From M0103 sp040386155 (GTDB taxonomy: Bacteria > Bacteroidota > Bacteroidia > Flavobacteriales_D > Crocinitomicaceae), in assembly GCA_040386155.1 (NCBI GenBank), contig JAZKFZ010000001.1, positions 434,001 through 498,000 on the forward strand: 64,000 bases of DNA, written 5' to 3'. The notes below the pieces were generated by a model. It was not told where the DNA came from, ran no database searches, and worked only from the letters and a program-made list of their open reading frames with translations. Positions within the stretch are counted from its first letter, which is position 1, and each line of letters opens with the position of its first letter. Positions 8,843-16,814 of this stretch are shown in pieces. A program made the translations under genes and the position numbers.

Positions 8843-8919
8843 GGGGGATTAGCTCATCTGGCTAGAGCGCAACGCTGGCAGTGTTGAGGTGATCGGTTCG
8901 AGTCCGATATCCTCCACCA
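8843..8919 (+). tRNA. tRNA-Ala (GGC)
   Basis: Complete cloverleaf with acceptor GGGGGAT/ATCCTCC (one G-T pair), D arm GCTC/GAGC, anticodon stem CAACG/TGTTG with loop CTGGCAG (anticodon GGC), and T arm ATCGG/CCGAT. Discriminator A and an encoded CCA end the gene. It reads GCC and GCU codons. Confidence 0.93.
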
Positions 8920-9008
8920 ATTTAAAGTTATTGTAGGATTTTTCCTCTGTTATTTTTTAACATGTAAAATCTAAATCGTTAAATAACTGTTTTTCAACCT
9001 CGAAGAGT

Positions 9009-9039
9009 TTTGTACTAAATCCATTTAGTTGTAGATTTG
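9009..9039 (+). promoter_or_regulatory. Promoter of the giant T9SS cargo gene
   Basis: TTTG at 9009-9012, a 19-nt spacer and TAGATTTG at 9032-9039 match the Bacteroidota consensus in sequence and spacing. The leader would be about 25 nt. Confidence 0.6.
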
Positions 9040-9069
9040 CCTTGATTTTAACCTACAACCACAATAATA

Positions 9070-12000
9070 ATGAAAAAGAGTATTTCTTTTCTACTTGCCT
9101 TATTACTATTAAATTCTGCATTTTCTCAACTTGTACAACCTCAATCAGTTTCTACTGATTTACTTGTCACCCCTTCTTATTTAGAATCTCCAGAAAAATG
9201 GGCACTTGAATCGTTTGGAGAACTTGATCAATCAGCTGAAGAAGTTTCACTAAGAGATCAAAATGCAAAGCATTTTAAAAATTCAGATGGCACTTTTACG
9301 GCAATTATTGCTGCGGGTAATTTTCATTATTGGGAAAACAATCGTTGGAAAACCATTTTTCATTCCATTGTGCCTACCACTAATGGATTCGAAAATTTAT
9401 CAAATAGTCATAAGACGTATTTCCCTTCAAGTGCTTCAGGCTCAATTAAAACAATGTTGCAAAATGGCAGCGAGTTGAAAGACATGCTGAATATGAAAAT
9501 GTACTTCGAGGTGAATGGACAGTCTTCAAACGTGCAATCAATTGGTAGTTCTGCTGGAATTGTAAACTTTAATACCTTAACATATTCCAATGTATATGGG
9601 CCAGGAATTGATTTGCGATTAACTCAAAATACCACTAAACGAAAAATGGACTACCTAATCGGAAGCTTATCTGCCTTGGGATCTATTCCTAGTCAAGCAA
9701 ATTATTTAGTGTTTGAAGAAAAAGTTGAATTGCCAACGGGTTGGAGTTACAATCTCGAACAAAATCAAATTTTCATTTTAGATCAAAATGGATCTGTGCA
9801 AGTTGTTTTTGAAAAGCCAATGTTTAAGGATGCCCCACATTCTGATGCTCATGGACACATGCGTAGTGATGAATTAGAAGGTGAATATGTAGTGCAACAA
9901 ACAGGAATTACCCTAACAATTTTAACAAAAGTGCAATTATCTTGGTTAACCGACAGTGCAAGAAATTTTCCAGTTGTAATTGATCCAACAATTAATTTGT
10001 ATCCAAATAATATAGCCACTTGGACGGGCACAAACCTCGCTTATCATACGAACAGTAGCTCAGCTGCAGATGCTCCACTTTACTCAGCATCAACATACAG
10101 TAGCCAATACACCGACTACATTAACGTTGGAAGAGAAAACTCTAACTATTCATACCAAAGTTGGTCAAAATTTAATATTTCTAGTCTTCCAGATGCGTGT
10201 GTGAATGCAGTAAATCTTAATTATCGTGTGTCTTATAACTATTCGAATGCTTCAGATTGCTTTGCAACAGCTCGCCTCCGCCATTTGGCCAACGATCCAG
10301 TACCTGCAACCGGAGCTGCAAGACTTACCGATATTAGAGATGGCGATATTTTTGAAACTAGGGAATTTCGTTGTTTTACCACTGGATCTGGCTGGGTGAA
10401 TGCACCTTTAACAGCAAATTTAAACCAATTGGTGTCAGCTATTCCATCCGGTTGGTTTGGCGTTGGGTTTAATACCTTTCAAGGTGGTTCTCACACCACT
10501 TGTTTTACAGAAATTTATGGTCATAGTAGTGCTGATAGGCCTTTTTTGGCTGTAAACTATACGCCATATTATCAAGTGCAATTTTCTACTCCAACTCCAA
10601 CAAATATTTGTGCAGGTCAAACACAAAATATAAGTGTTACTGTTACCAATGCCGGCTGTATGCCATGGACGTCAGGATGGACGCCGCCAAGTTCAGTAAA
10701 TTTCTCTTGGTGGGGTAGCTGGCAAGCAGGTGGTTTAGCAGGAGGACAAGATAATAATCCTAGATTAACTCCATTTGCTGCACTAGCGCCAGGAGCAAGT
10801 CAAGTTGTTACTTTTAGTGTAACAGTACCAGCAACACCAGGGTCGTATTCAATTCAAACTGATTTGGTAAGAGATGCAGTTTGTTGGTTTCGCGGAAATG
10901 GTGCGCCTAGTTGTGGGCCGGGCAATATTGATTACATTATTCCAATTACCGTTACTGCAGCGCCCACCGTTGGCGCAGGCGTAGATCAAACAATTTGTGC
11001 TAGTCAACCAACCGTGTTAACTGGTGTAGTGCAGAGTCCTACAATTCAAAGTGTATTGGATGCCATTAATGCTAATCAAGCGCCATTAATTGCTTCAGTT
11101 CCTACCCCTTACAGTTATAGTCTGGACATGGGAGTCAATGCAACTTACATTAGTGATGGCTGTAGTGATATGTATGATGGAGGAAATTATCTCAATACAA
11201 ATTTGGCTACAACAATTGCTTATTCCAACAATGTTGTTACTAATAATGCAGGGGCATTTGGTGCAGGAGGGAAGTATTTTACACGATTTATAGGGACAGG
11301 TGCTTGCAACAACAGCAGTGCTAGTCTTTTTTATTGGGTTGCTGACATCAATGGTTTATCTTCGGTTAGTATTACTGGAAATAATGGTGCTGATGGAAGT
11401 GGGACACAGGATCTAAATACGTTTACAGTTACTGCTAATGGTGTCACGTATTCTTGTTTTCTTAAAAGAGTTTTTGGAGCAGGTGATCCTTCAATAAATC
11501 AACTATTCATGATTCCTCAGCCAAATTCTGTTACCCAATCAATGGGCGCAAGTACTGATAATACTTTGCACACCTTAACTGGGTTGTCAGGTGCTACTCG
11601 CATGTATTACATGTTGTATGCTGGAAATGCCGGAGCTGCAATTTCTGTTGCACAAGCAACATCGATTGCCCAGACTTTTGCCAATATTATTCCTGTTGAA
11701 AATTATTCTTGGACTTCAAATCCACCTGGATTTACATCGTCAATTGCTAGTCCAACTGTTTCGCCAAGTGTCACAACCACATACACACTAGCAACTACAC
11801 TTTATGGTTGTACTAGTACTGATCAAGTAACACTTACTATCGGTACTGCTTCTTTAGCCCCAACTTCTGTTTCTGCCTCCCACGCTACTCATCCAAATTA
11901 TTGTCATGGAAATACAATTGGTCTATCATCTGTTGGTGGAACTCCTGCAGGAGCTGGAGTAGTAGATGTATGGTATGAAAATTCTTGCACTACAACTATA

Positions 12001-13704
12001 GATGAAACTTGGGCTACAACACCTGTGGGTAGACCAGGTTGGTGGACAAGCAGTGCAACAGTTAACGCTGCCAATGGAATTTTAACCGTTTCATCAACAA
12101 GTGTAGATCCCATGATTTATATGGGAGGACTAGCTATTAATCCAGCAATTTATAGATATGTTCAAGTTAGATACCGATATGTGTCGGGACCTGCAACCAC
12201 TGGAATGCAAGTGTTTTTTGAAAATGGATCAGGTTTAGCAGAAGCAAGATCTCAAAGAGGTACAATGATCTTGGATGGTGCATGGCATTTTCTTAATTTA
12301 GACATGTCATTGAATTATAGCAATGTTAATTCTGGCTGGACTGCTGGCCCTACCGTCACTGGGCTGCGATTTGATTTTTGTGAGAATACTGGAATGGTCA
12401 TGGAATTTGATTTCTTTTTAGTTTCTGAAAATAGAATGGTAAGTGACCAAACAACGCTAAGTTTAACGCCTTCTAATCCATATTATCCTGTAGTTTCAAC
12501 AAATTATTTTACTAAAAAAATTGATAATTGTGGAACTACTACTTGTGCTTCAACGAATGTTATTTTACCTCCAATAGGTACTACTTTGTCTCAAGATAAT
12601 GAAAATGCTACTTGCTATGTGAATGCAAATGAAACAATTAGATATTACCATTCGAGTGGTAGGTACATAGCGTCTGTTACATCTGCTGGCACAACATTAG
12701 GTAGCACAATTGCGACATCCTATGTTGAACCTAGCTATTTAATTGTTCCTGCTTGTACTATGCCAAGTCTTGACATTGCAGTTATGCAGAGACATTGGGT
12801 AATTACACCAACAACTAATGGTTCAGCTACAGTTCGACTGCCTTACTACACATCTGAACTTGCTAATTTAGGAACAGGTTCTGTTGCTTCAACAAGTCCA
12901 TATGACTTAATCGTAAGCCCTACCAATTCAAATGTGTACCTAAGTAAGTATTCAGGAGGCGCATTCCCTTCAAGTACTAACGTAAATGACAATCCTTTTG
13001 ACAACTGTGCAGTTGGAGGCACAACACTGCATGCAAATAGCGGTATTGGATCTATAAATCCAGTGCCTGTATTCAATGCAATGTATTCAGATTTTTCAAT
13101 TACAGGTTTCTCTGAATTCTGGCTCCATGGCGCTAGTAATAATTCTCCACTTCCTGTTACACTTTCGTCTTTTGTTGCAACATGCAATGAGGCTGGCGAG
13201 GAAGTTAAAGTGCAATGGACGACAGCTTCAGAGCAAAATAGTTTAACTTTTGATGTTGAACGCAGTTTAGATGGAGAAGCATGGAGCTTGCTTGGAACAC
13301 TACCTGCGGCCGGAAATTCAAGTTCTTCACTTAGTTATGAGATGAATGATCTTGATGTTCGTGGTCATGCAATTATTTACTATCGACTGAATCAAATTGA
13401 TCAAAATGGCAACTCAAAGCAATACGATCCAACGTCTATTCAATGTTCTTCTGATGAAATTGGGTTTGAAATATTCCCGAATCCATCTGGAATGGAAGTG
13501 AATGTTTTGTTACATGGTGATTATACTGATGGCACTCCTCTTATATTCACGGATATTAATGGTAAGGAAGTTCTAAATCTTCAGTACAATGCTCAATCTG
13601 GCAAATTAATGAAAGTGGATCTACGAAATCTTAATCCAGGGGTTTACTTTGTGAAATTGATGGATATGGAACACCCTCAAGTGTTACGTTTGATAAAGCA
13701 ATAG
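9070..13704 (+). CDS. Giant T9SS type A secreted protein with CBM-like and Ig-like modules
   Basis: A 1544-residue surface or secreted protein. The signal peptide is MKKSISFLLALLLLNSAFSQ. Residues about 55-310 form an N-terminal globular region of unknown type. Residues about 320-500 resemble a DNRLRE-type beta-sandwich, with the closing RPFLAVNYTP. Residues about 510-620 look like an Ig fold of the NBR1 kind (rich in Trp, TVTNAGCMPW). Ig/PKD-like and lectin-like segments follow. Before the tail is the LPVTLSSFVATC...VQWTTASEQNS module common in T9SS cargo, and the last 75 residues (FPNPSGMEVNV to LRLIKQ) are a type A sorting domain. Likely an adhesin or carbohydrate-binding surface protein; no enzyme motif was recognised. 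Confidence 0.8.
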   Translation: MKKSISFLLALLLLNSAFSQLVQPQSVSTDLLVTPSYLESPEKWALESFGELDQSAEEVSLRDQNAKHFKNSDGTFTAIIAAGNFHYWENNRWKTIFHSIVPTTNGFENLSNSHKTYFPSSASGSIKTMLQNGSELKDMLNMKMYFEVNGQSSNVQSIGSSAGIVNFNTLTYSNVYGPGIDLRLTQNTTKRKMDYLIGSLSALGSIPSQANYLVFEEKVELPTGWSYNLEQNQIFILDQNGSVQVVFEKPMFKDAPHSDAHGHMRSDELEGEYVVQQTGITLTILTKVQLSWLTDSARNFPVVIDPTINLYPNNIATWTGTNLAYHTNSSSAADAPLYSASTYSSQYTDYINVGRENSNYSYQSWSKFNISSLPDACVNAVNLNYRVSYNYSNASDCFATARLRHLANDPVPATGAARLTDIRDGDIFETREFRCFTTGSGWVNAPLTANLNQLVSAIPSGWFGVGFNTFQGGSHTTCFTEIYGHSSADRPFLAVNYTPYYQVQFSTPTPTNICAGQTQNISVTVTNAGCMPWTSGWTPPSSVNFSWWGSWQAGGLAGGQDNNPRLTPFAALAPGASQVVTFSVTVPATPGSYSIQTDLVRDAVCWFRGNGAPSCGPGNIDYIIPITVTAAPTVGAGVDQTICASQPTVLTGVVQSPTIQSVLDAINANQAPLIASVPTPYSYSLDMGVNATYISDGCSDMYDGGNYLNTNLATTIAYSNNVVTNNAGAFGAGGKYFTRFIGTGACNNSSASLFYWVADINGLSSVSITGNNGADGSGTQDLNTFTVTANGVTYSCFLKRVFGAGDPSINQLFMIPQPNSVTQSMGASTDNTLHTLTGLSGATRMYYMLYAGNAGAAISVAQATSIAQTFANIIPVENYSWTSNPPGFTSSIASPTVSPSVTTTYTLATTLYGCTSTDQVTLTIGTASLAPTSVSASHATHPNYCHGNTIGLSSVGGTPAGAGVVDVWYENSCTTTIDETWATTPVGRPGWWTSSATVNAANGILTVSSTSVDPMIYMGGLAINPAIYRYVQVRYRYVSGPATTGMQVFFENGSGLAEARSQRGTMILDGAWHFLNLDMSLNYSNVNSGWTAGPTVTGLRFDFCENTGMVMEFDFFLVSENRMVSDQTTLSLTPSNPYYPVVSTNYFTKKIDNCGTTTCASTNVILPPIGTTLSQDNENATCYVNANETIRYYHSSGRYIASVTSAGTTLGSTIATSYVEPSYLIVPACTMPSLDIAVMQRHWVITPTTNGSATVRLPYYTSELANLGTGSVASTSPYDLIVSPTNSNVYLSKYSGGAFPSSTNVNDNPFDNCAVGGTTLHANSGIGSINPVPVFNAMYSDFSITGFSEFWLHGASNNSPLPVTLSSFVATCNEAGEEVKVQWTTASEQNSLTFDVERSLDGEAWSLLGTLPAAGNSSSSLSYEMNDLDVRGHAIIYYRLNQIDQNGNSKQYDPTSIQCSSDEIGFEIFPNPSGMEVNVLLHGDYTDGTPLIFTDINGKEVLNLQYNAQSGKLMKVDLRNLNPGVYFVKLMDMEHPQVLRLIKQ

Positions 13705-13763
13705 CATGTAGCGCCAAATCTTTAGCTAGAAATTGAATATTCTCAAAACTGATCCAGATTCAT

Positions 13764-13771
13764 TAGTTTTG
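13764..13771 (+). promoter_or_regulatory. -7 box of coaX, 5 nt before the start codon
   Basis: TAGTTTTG ends at 13771 and the chosen coaX ATG is at 13777, with 5 nt between. No clear -33 element was found at the proper distance. The predicted transcript would start at or next to the ATG. Confidence 0.4.
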
Positions 13772-13776
13772 TGATA

Positions 13777-14511
13777 ATGGAAACAGTTTCATCGGAACTT
13801 ATTATTATTGATGCTGGTAATACAAGCATTAAAATTGCACACTTTTTTGGGGCGGATGCATTAAATGTAGTGCGCGTAAATGCAGATTTGTTAGCTAATT
13901 TTCTGAACGATTCTACTTGGTCTAAAAACACTACTTGTGTACTTAGCTCTGTGGCAAATGGTGATATTCAAAGAGCGTTGGAAGCTTATTTTAATAAAGT
14001 AATTGTTCTTGACAGCAATGCAAAGTTGCCCTTCATAAACAATTATCAATCTGATACCTTAGGAATGGATCGCGCCTGCAATGCAGCTGCAATTTGCAAA
14101 TTGAATCCCAATAAAAAATCAGTTTCGATTGACATTGGAACATGTATAAAATTTGATTTTGTAGACGAAAATGCTACTTATTTCGGCGGGTCTATTTCTC
14201 CCGGAATTCACCTTAGGTATAAATCACTGAACGACTACACTGCCAAACTTCCATTATTGAATTATTATGAAAAAACTGATTTAATTGGAAATAGTACTGA
14301 AAAGTCCATTCATTCCGGTGTAATTAATGGAATGCAGGCAGAAATAAATGATATGATTCGTCAATATGAAAATAAATACGGCGACTTAACGTTTTTTATG
14401 ACCGGTGGAGATGCCAAATACTTTGATTTCGACAGAAAAAATAACATCTTTGCAAACGAAAATTTGACCCTTTTGGGGATTTATTATGTTTATCAGCAGA
14501 ATGTTCAATAA
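13777..14511 (+). CDS. coaX: Type III pantothenate kinase
   Basis: 244 residues from the ATG at 13777; a GTG two codons earlier is possible but overlaps the -7 box. The ASKHA fold is visible: the phosphate-1 loop IIIDAGNTSIK near residue 10, LGMDRACNAAA, the SIDIGTCIKFDFV segment and YFGGSISPGIHLR. It phosphorylates pantothenate, the first step from vitamin B5 to coenzyme A. panD and panC, which make pantothenate, lie at 59-60 kb in this window. The 3' end overlaps the start of the downstream outer-membrane protein gene by 11 nt, so the two are likely translated from one mRNA. Confidence 0.9.
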   Translation: METVSSELIIIDAGNTSIKIAHFFGADALNVVRVNADLLANFLNDSTWSKNTTCVLSSVANGDIQRALEAYFNKVIVLDSNAKLPFINNYQSDTLGMDRACNAAAICKLNPNKKSVSIDIGTCIKFDFVDENATYFGGSISPGIHLRYKSLNDYTAKLPLLNYYEKTDLIGNSTEKSIHSGVINGMQAEINDMIRQYENKYGDLTFFMTGGDAKYFDFDRKNNIFANENLTLLGIYYVYQQNVQ

Positions 14512-15853
14512 AATTCTAATTCTTCTTGTTGCCTTTTTCGGAACTTCCGCAATAGCTCAAAACACAATTCACTCACCTTATAGTTCGTATGGTTTTGGTG
14601 AAAAAACGTATTCTGTAGATGCCATTTCACTATCATTAGGAACCGCAACCAATGCCTACGTCGATTCAACAATCGTGAATTTTTCTAATCCAGCATCTTA
14701 TAATTCGTATAGTAAAGGTTTTCCGCTTTTTTCTTTAGGATTAAGAAGTCGAGTGTCTTTTTTTAAACAAGATGATTTAACCCAATTGAATGCTGTGGCA
14801 ATGGTGGATCACTTTGTGATGGCCATTCCAGTAAAAAAATACTTTGGCTTCGCTGTTGGACTTCGCCCTTTTTCTCGTCGTGGATACCAAATCGTGGATG
14901 GAGAAAGAGCAGGTGCAGATACTTTACGCTACGTTTACCAAGGTGGCGGTGGTGCAAATGAGGTTTTTGTTGGTTTTTCTTCAACTATTTTTAATTTGAA
15001 GAAAACAGGATCTGAATTGTCCTTTGGTGCAAACATGGGGTATTTGTTCGGCAATGTCTACAACAGTAGAAAAAGCAACATCGTAAACGAAGAAATTGGT
15101 GGAGCAGAAGAGACTTCTCTTCGCTTTCAGTCGTTCCACTACGAAATTGGTGCCTATTTTAAGCAAAACATAGGAAAGTTTAATTCATTCTCTTTATCGG
15201 CGGTAGTAGAACCTTCACAAAAAATCAATGCTTTCCAGTCGAAGACCTTGTATTATGCGAGCAATATTGAAAATCAAAACTCCTATGTTGCTTTGTATGA
15301 CACGTCGAATGTAAAAGGATACCTGAATTTAGCACCTTCGTATACCATTGGATTTTCGTATAGCTTAAAAACAAAGTTCACCAACAAAAAGATGCAGGAG
15401 CATAATGGTGAGTTTAAATTCTTCGCTTCATTTACCTCTTCAGATTGGACACGTTTTAGTGAGAATTTTAATGGTTCAACGGTCAATCACAATTTTACAG
15501 TTACCAATAAAGTCGCGGTTGGACTTCAATTCAATCCGGAGTATAAATTAGAAGAAAATAAGGTCAACACTTCTTTTCTAGCTAGTTTACGTTATCGCGC
15601 AGGATATTACTTCTATAATTTGCCGTATTCTAGTTCCAATGGAAATTTTAAAGAACAAGCCGTTACTTTTGGCTTTGGGATTCCACTTGCTGCTCAAAAA
15701 GTGCTTTCTTCAGTGAATCTTGGTTTTGCGCTAGGAATGAGAAATGATGGTGCTACAACTGGGTATCAAGAAAAATTCATCGGAATTAATTTAGGAGTAA
15801 TCATTGCTCCTTCTAATTTTGATATGTGGTTCAGAAAGCGCAAGTTAGACTAA
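14501..15853 (+). CDS. Outer-membrane beta-barrel protein
   Basis: About 450 residues. I choose the ATG at 14501 because it opens a normal signal peptide (MFNKILILLVAFFGTSAIAQ); an ATG 15 nt upstream is also in frame. The mature part is rich in alternating aromatic/polar strands and Gly, with a SPYSSYGFGE opening and NFSNPASY motif typical of Bacteroidota barrel proteins of the FadL-like or PorV-like shape. The C-terminal strand ends near FDMWFRKRKLD. I do not recognise a transport substrate. It lies between coaX and lptC; the gap to lptC is 30 nt, so an envelope-biogenesis operon is plausible. Confidence 0.7.
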   Translation: MFNKILILLVAFFGTSAIAQNTIHSPYSSYGFGEKTYSVDAISLSLGTATNAYVDSTIVNFSNPASYNSYSKGFPLFSLGLRSRVSFFKQDDLTQLNAVAMVDHFVMAIPVKKYFGFAVGLRPFSRRGYQIVDGERAGADTLRYVYQGGGGANEVFVGFSSTIFNLKKTGSELSFGANMGYLFGNVYNSRKSNIVNEEIGGAEETSLRFQSFHYEIGAYFKQNIGKFNSFSLSAVVEPSQKINAFQSKTLYYASNIENQNSYVALYDTSNVKGYLNLAPSYTIGFSYSLKTKFTNKKMQEHNGEFKFFASFTSSDWTRFSENFNGSTVNHNFTVTNKVAVGLQFNPEYKLEENKVNTSFLASLRYRAGYYFYNLPYSSSNGNFKEQAVTFGFGIPLAAQKVLSSVNLGFALGMRNDGATTGYQEKFIGINLGVIIAPSNFDMWFRKRKLD

Positions 15854-15883
15854 CTATTCTGCGCAGCTAATCAATAGGATGCC

Positions 15884-16459
15884 ATGAAAAGGAAATTGCT
15901 TTTACCGCTATTGACGACCAAACGAATTTCTTTTTTTGTAGCATATTGCTGTCTTCTTTCATTCGTTAGCTGTGTAAATGATATCGATTCTATTCAGAAG
16001 GTTACCAACGATAGTAAATCTGCCGATGAAGTCACAAAAGATTTACATGTTTTTTACACCGATTCCGGCTACGCTAAAATTGAAATTTACTCCAAATTGG
16101 CTGAAACAGTGAACCATCCAGAGCACATTACGAAATTGAAAGATGGAATGAAAGTGAATTTTTTCTCCGAGAAAGGAGAGATAGTGTCCACTTTATCAGC
16201 AAATTATGGTGAAGTAAATTTTACAAAGGGAATGTTATTCGTGAAAGACTCTGTGCGCTTGTTTAATCACAAAAAAAAACAACAAATGGAGACAGAGCTC
16301 TTGTTTTGGAACCAAAAGGATAGTACCGTTTACACTCAAAGCAATGTGGTGGTGCGTTCACCCGACGGTGTACTTTATGGTCAAGGAGTAAAAACAAATC
16401 AAAGTTTTAATTACTATGAGTTTTTGCGCCCCTACGGAAAATTGAATTTAAAAAACTAA
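15884..16459 (+). CDS. lptC: LPS export protein LptC
   Basis: 191 residues with a basic start, one hydrophobic segment (about 15-29) and a lipobox ending FVSC, so Cys30 may be lipidated, as often in Bacteroidota LptC. The rest is the beta-jellyroll OstA/LptC fold: DLHVFYTDSGYAKIEIYS, FSEKGEIVSTLSANYGEVN, LLFWNQKDSTVYTQSNVVVRSPDGVLYGQGV. LptC carries lipopolysaccharide from the LptBFG ABC transporter to LptA across the periplasm. The stop codon TAA forms the first bases of the -7 box of the next gene. Confidence 0.82.
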   Translation: MKRKLLLPLLTTKRISFFVAYCCLLSFVSCVNDIDSIQKVTNDSKSADEVTKDLHVFYTDSGYAKIEIYSKLAETVNHPEHITKLKDGMKVNFFSEKGEIVSTLSANYGEVNFTKGMLFVKDSVRLFNHKKKQQMETELLFWNQKDSTVYTQSNVVVRSPDGVLYGQGVKTNQSFNYYEFLRPYGKLNLKN

Positions 16460-16464
16460 TTTTG
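16457..16464 (+). promoter_or_regulatory. -7-like box overlapping the lptC stop
   Basis: TAATTTTG, whose TAA is the lptC stop codon, ends 4 nt before the ATG of the small membrane protein at 16469. No -33 element is evident, so this may be chance, but the geometry matches glyS, coaX, murI and the MsbA-like gene. Confidence 0.3.
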
Positions 16465-16468
16465 AGTT

Positions 16469-16699
16469 ATGTTATTTTACAATAAAGTAATGCAAATGTT
16501 TTGGTTGTTGGCAGCCATCGGAATTGCAGGATATGTAAGCTATATGTCATACACTGACGGCATCAAGAAATGGGGATATTACTACATATTTGCAGTACTT
16601 GCATTGATAATGTACCTGATGCGTCGATGGATGATGAAAAGAATGCAACGTCACATGGAATTTCTTGCTCAAAAGGAACAAAACGACCGACAAAAATAA
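16469..16699 (+). CDS. Small two-helix membrane protein
   Basis: 76 residues with two predicted membrane helices (about 8-26 and 37-52), then a basic, Met- and Gln-rich cytoplasmic tail (RRWMMKRMQRHMEFLAQKEQ). I do not recognise the family. It starts 9 nt after lptC and is probably co-transcribed with it. The reading frame is supported by hydrophobic periodicity and the operon position. Envelope-assembly or small regulatory roles would be guesses. Confidence 0.6.
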   Translation: MLFYNKVMQMFWLLAAIGIAGYVSYMSYTDGIKKWGYYYIFAVLALIMYLMRRWMMKRMQRHMEFLAQKEQNDRQK

Positions 16700-16814
16700 G
16701 TTGTTTTTGCCGTCAGTCCTTTCAAAATAGACCTTCAACACAATTTGGAAATAATTGGTATTGAAGTTGTTAATTTGGTAATTGCAATAATATTAATTTT
16801 CTTTTTACTCCTAA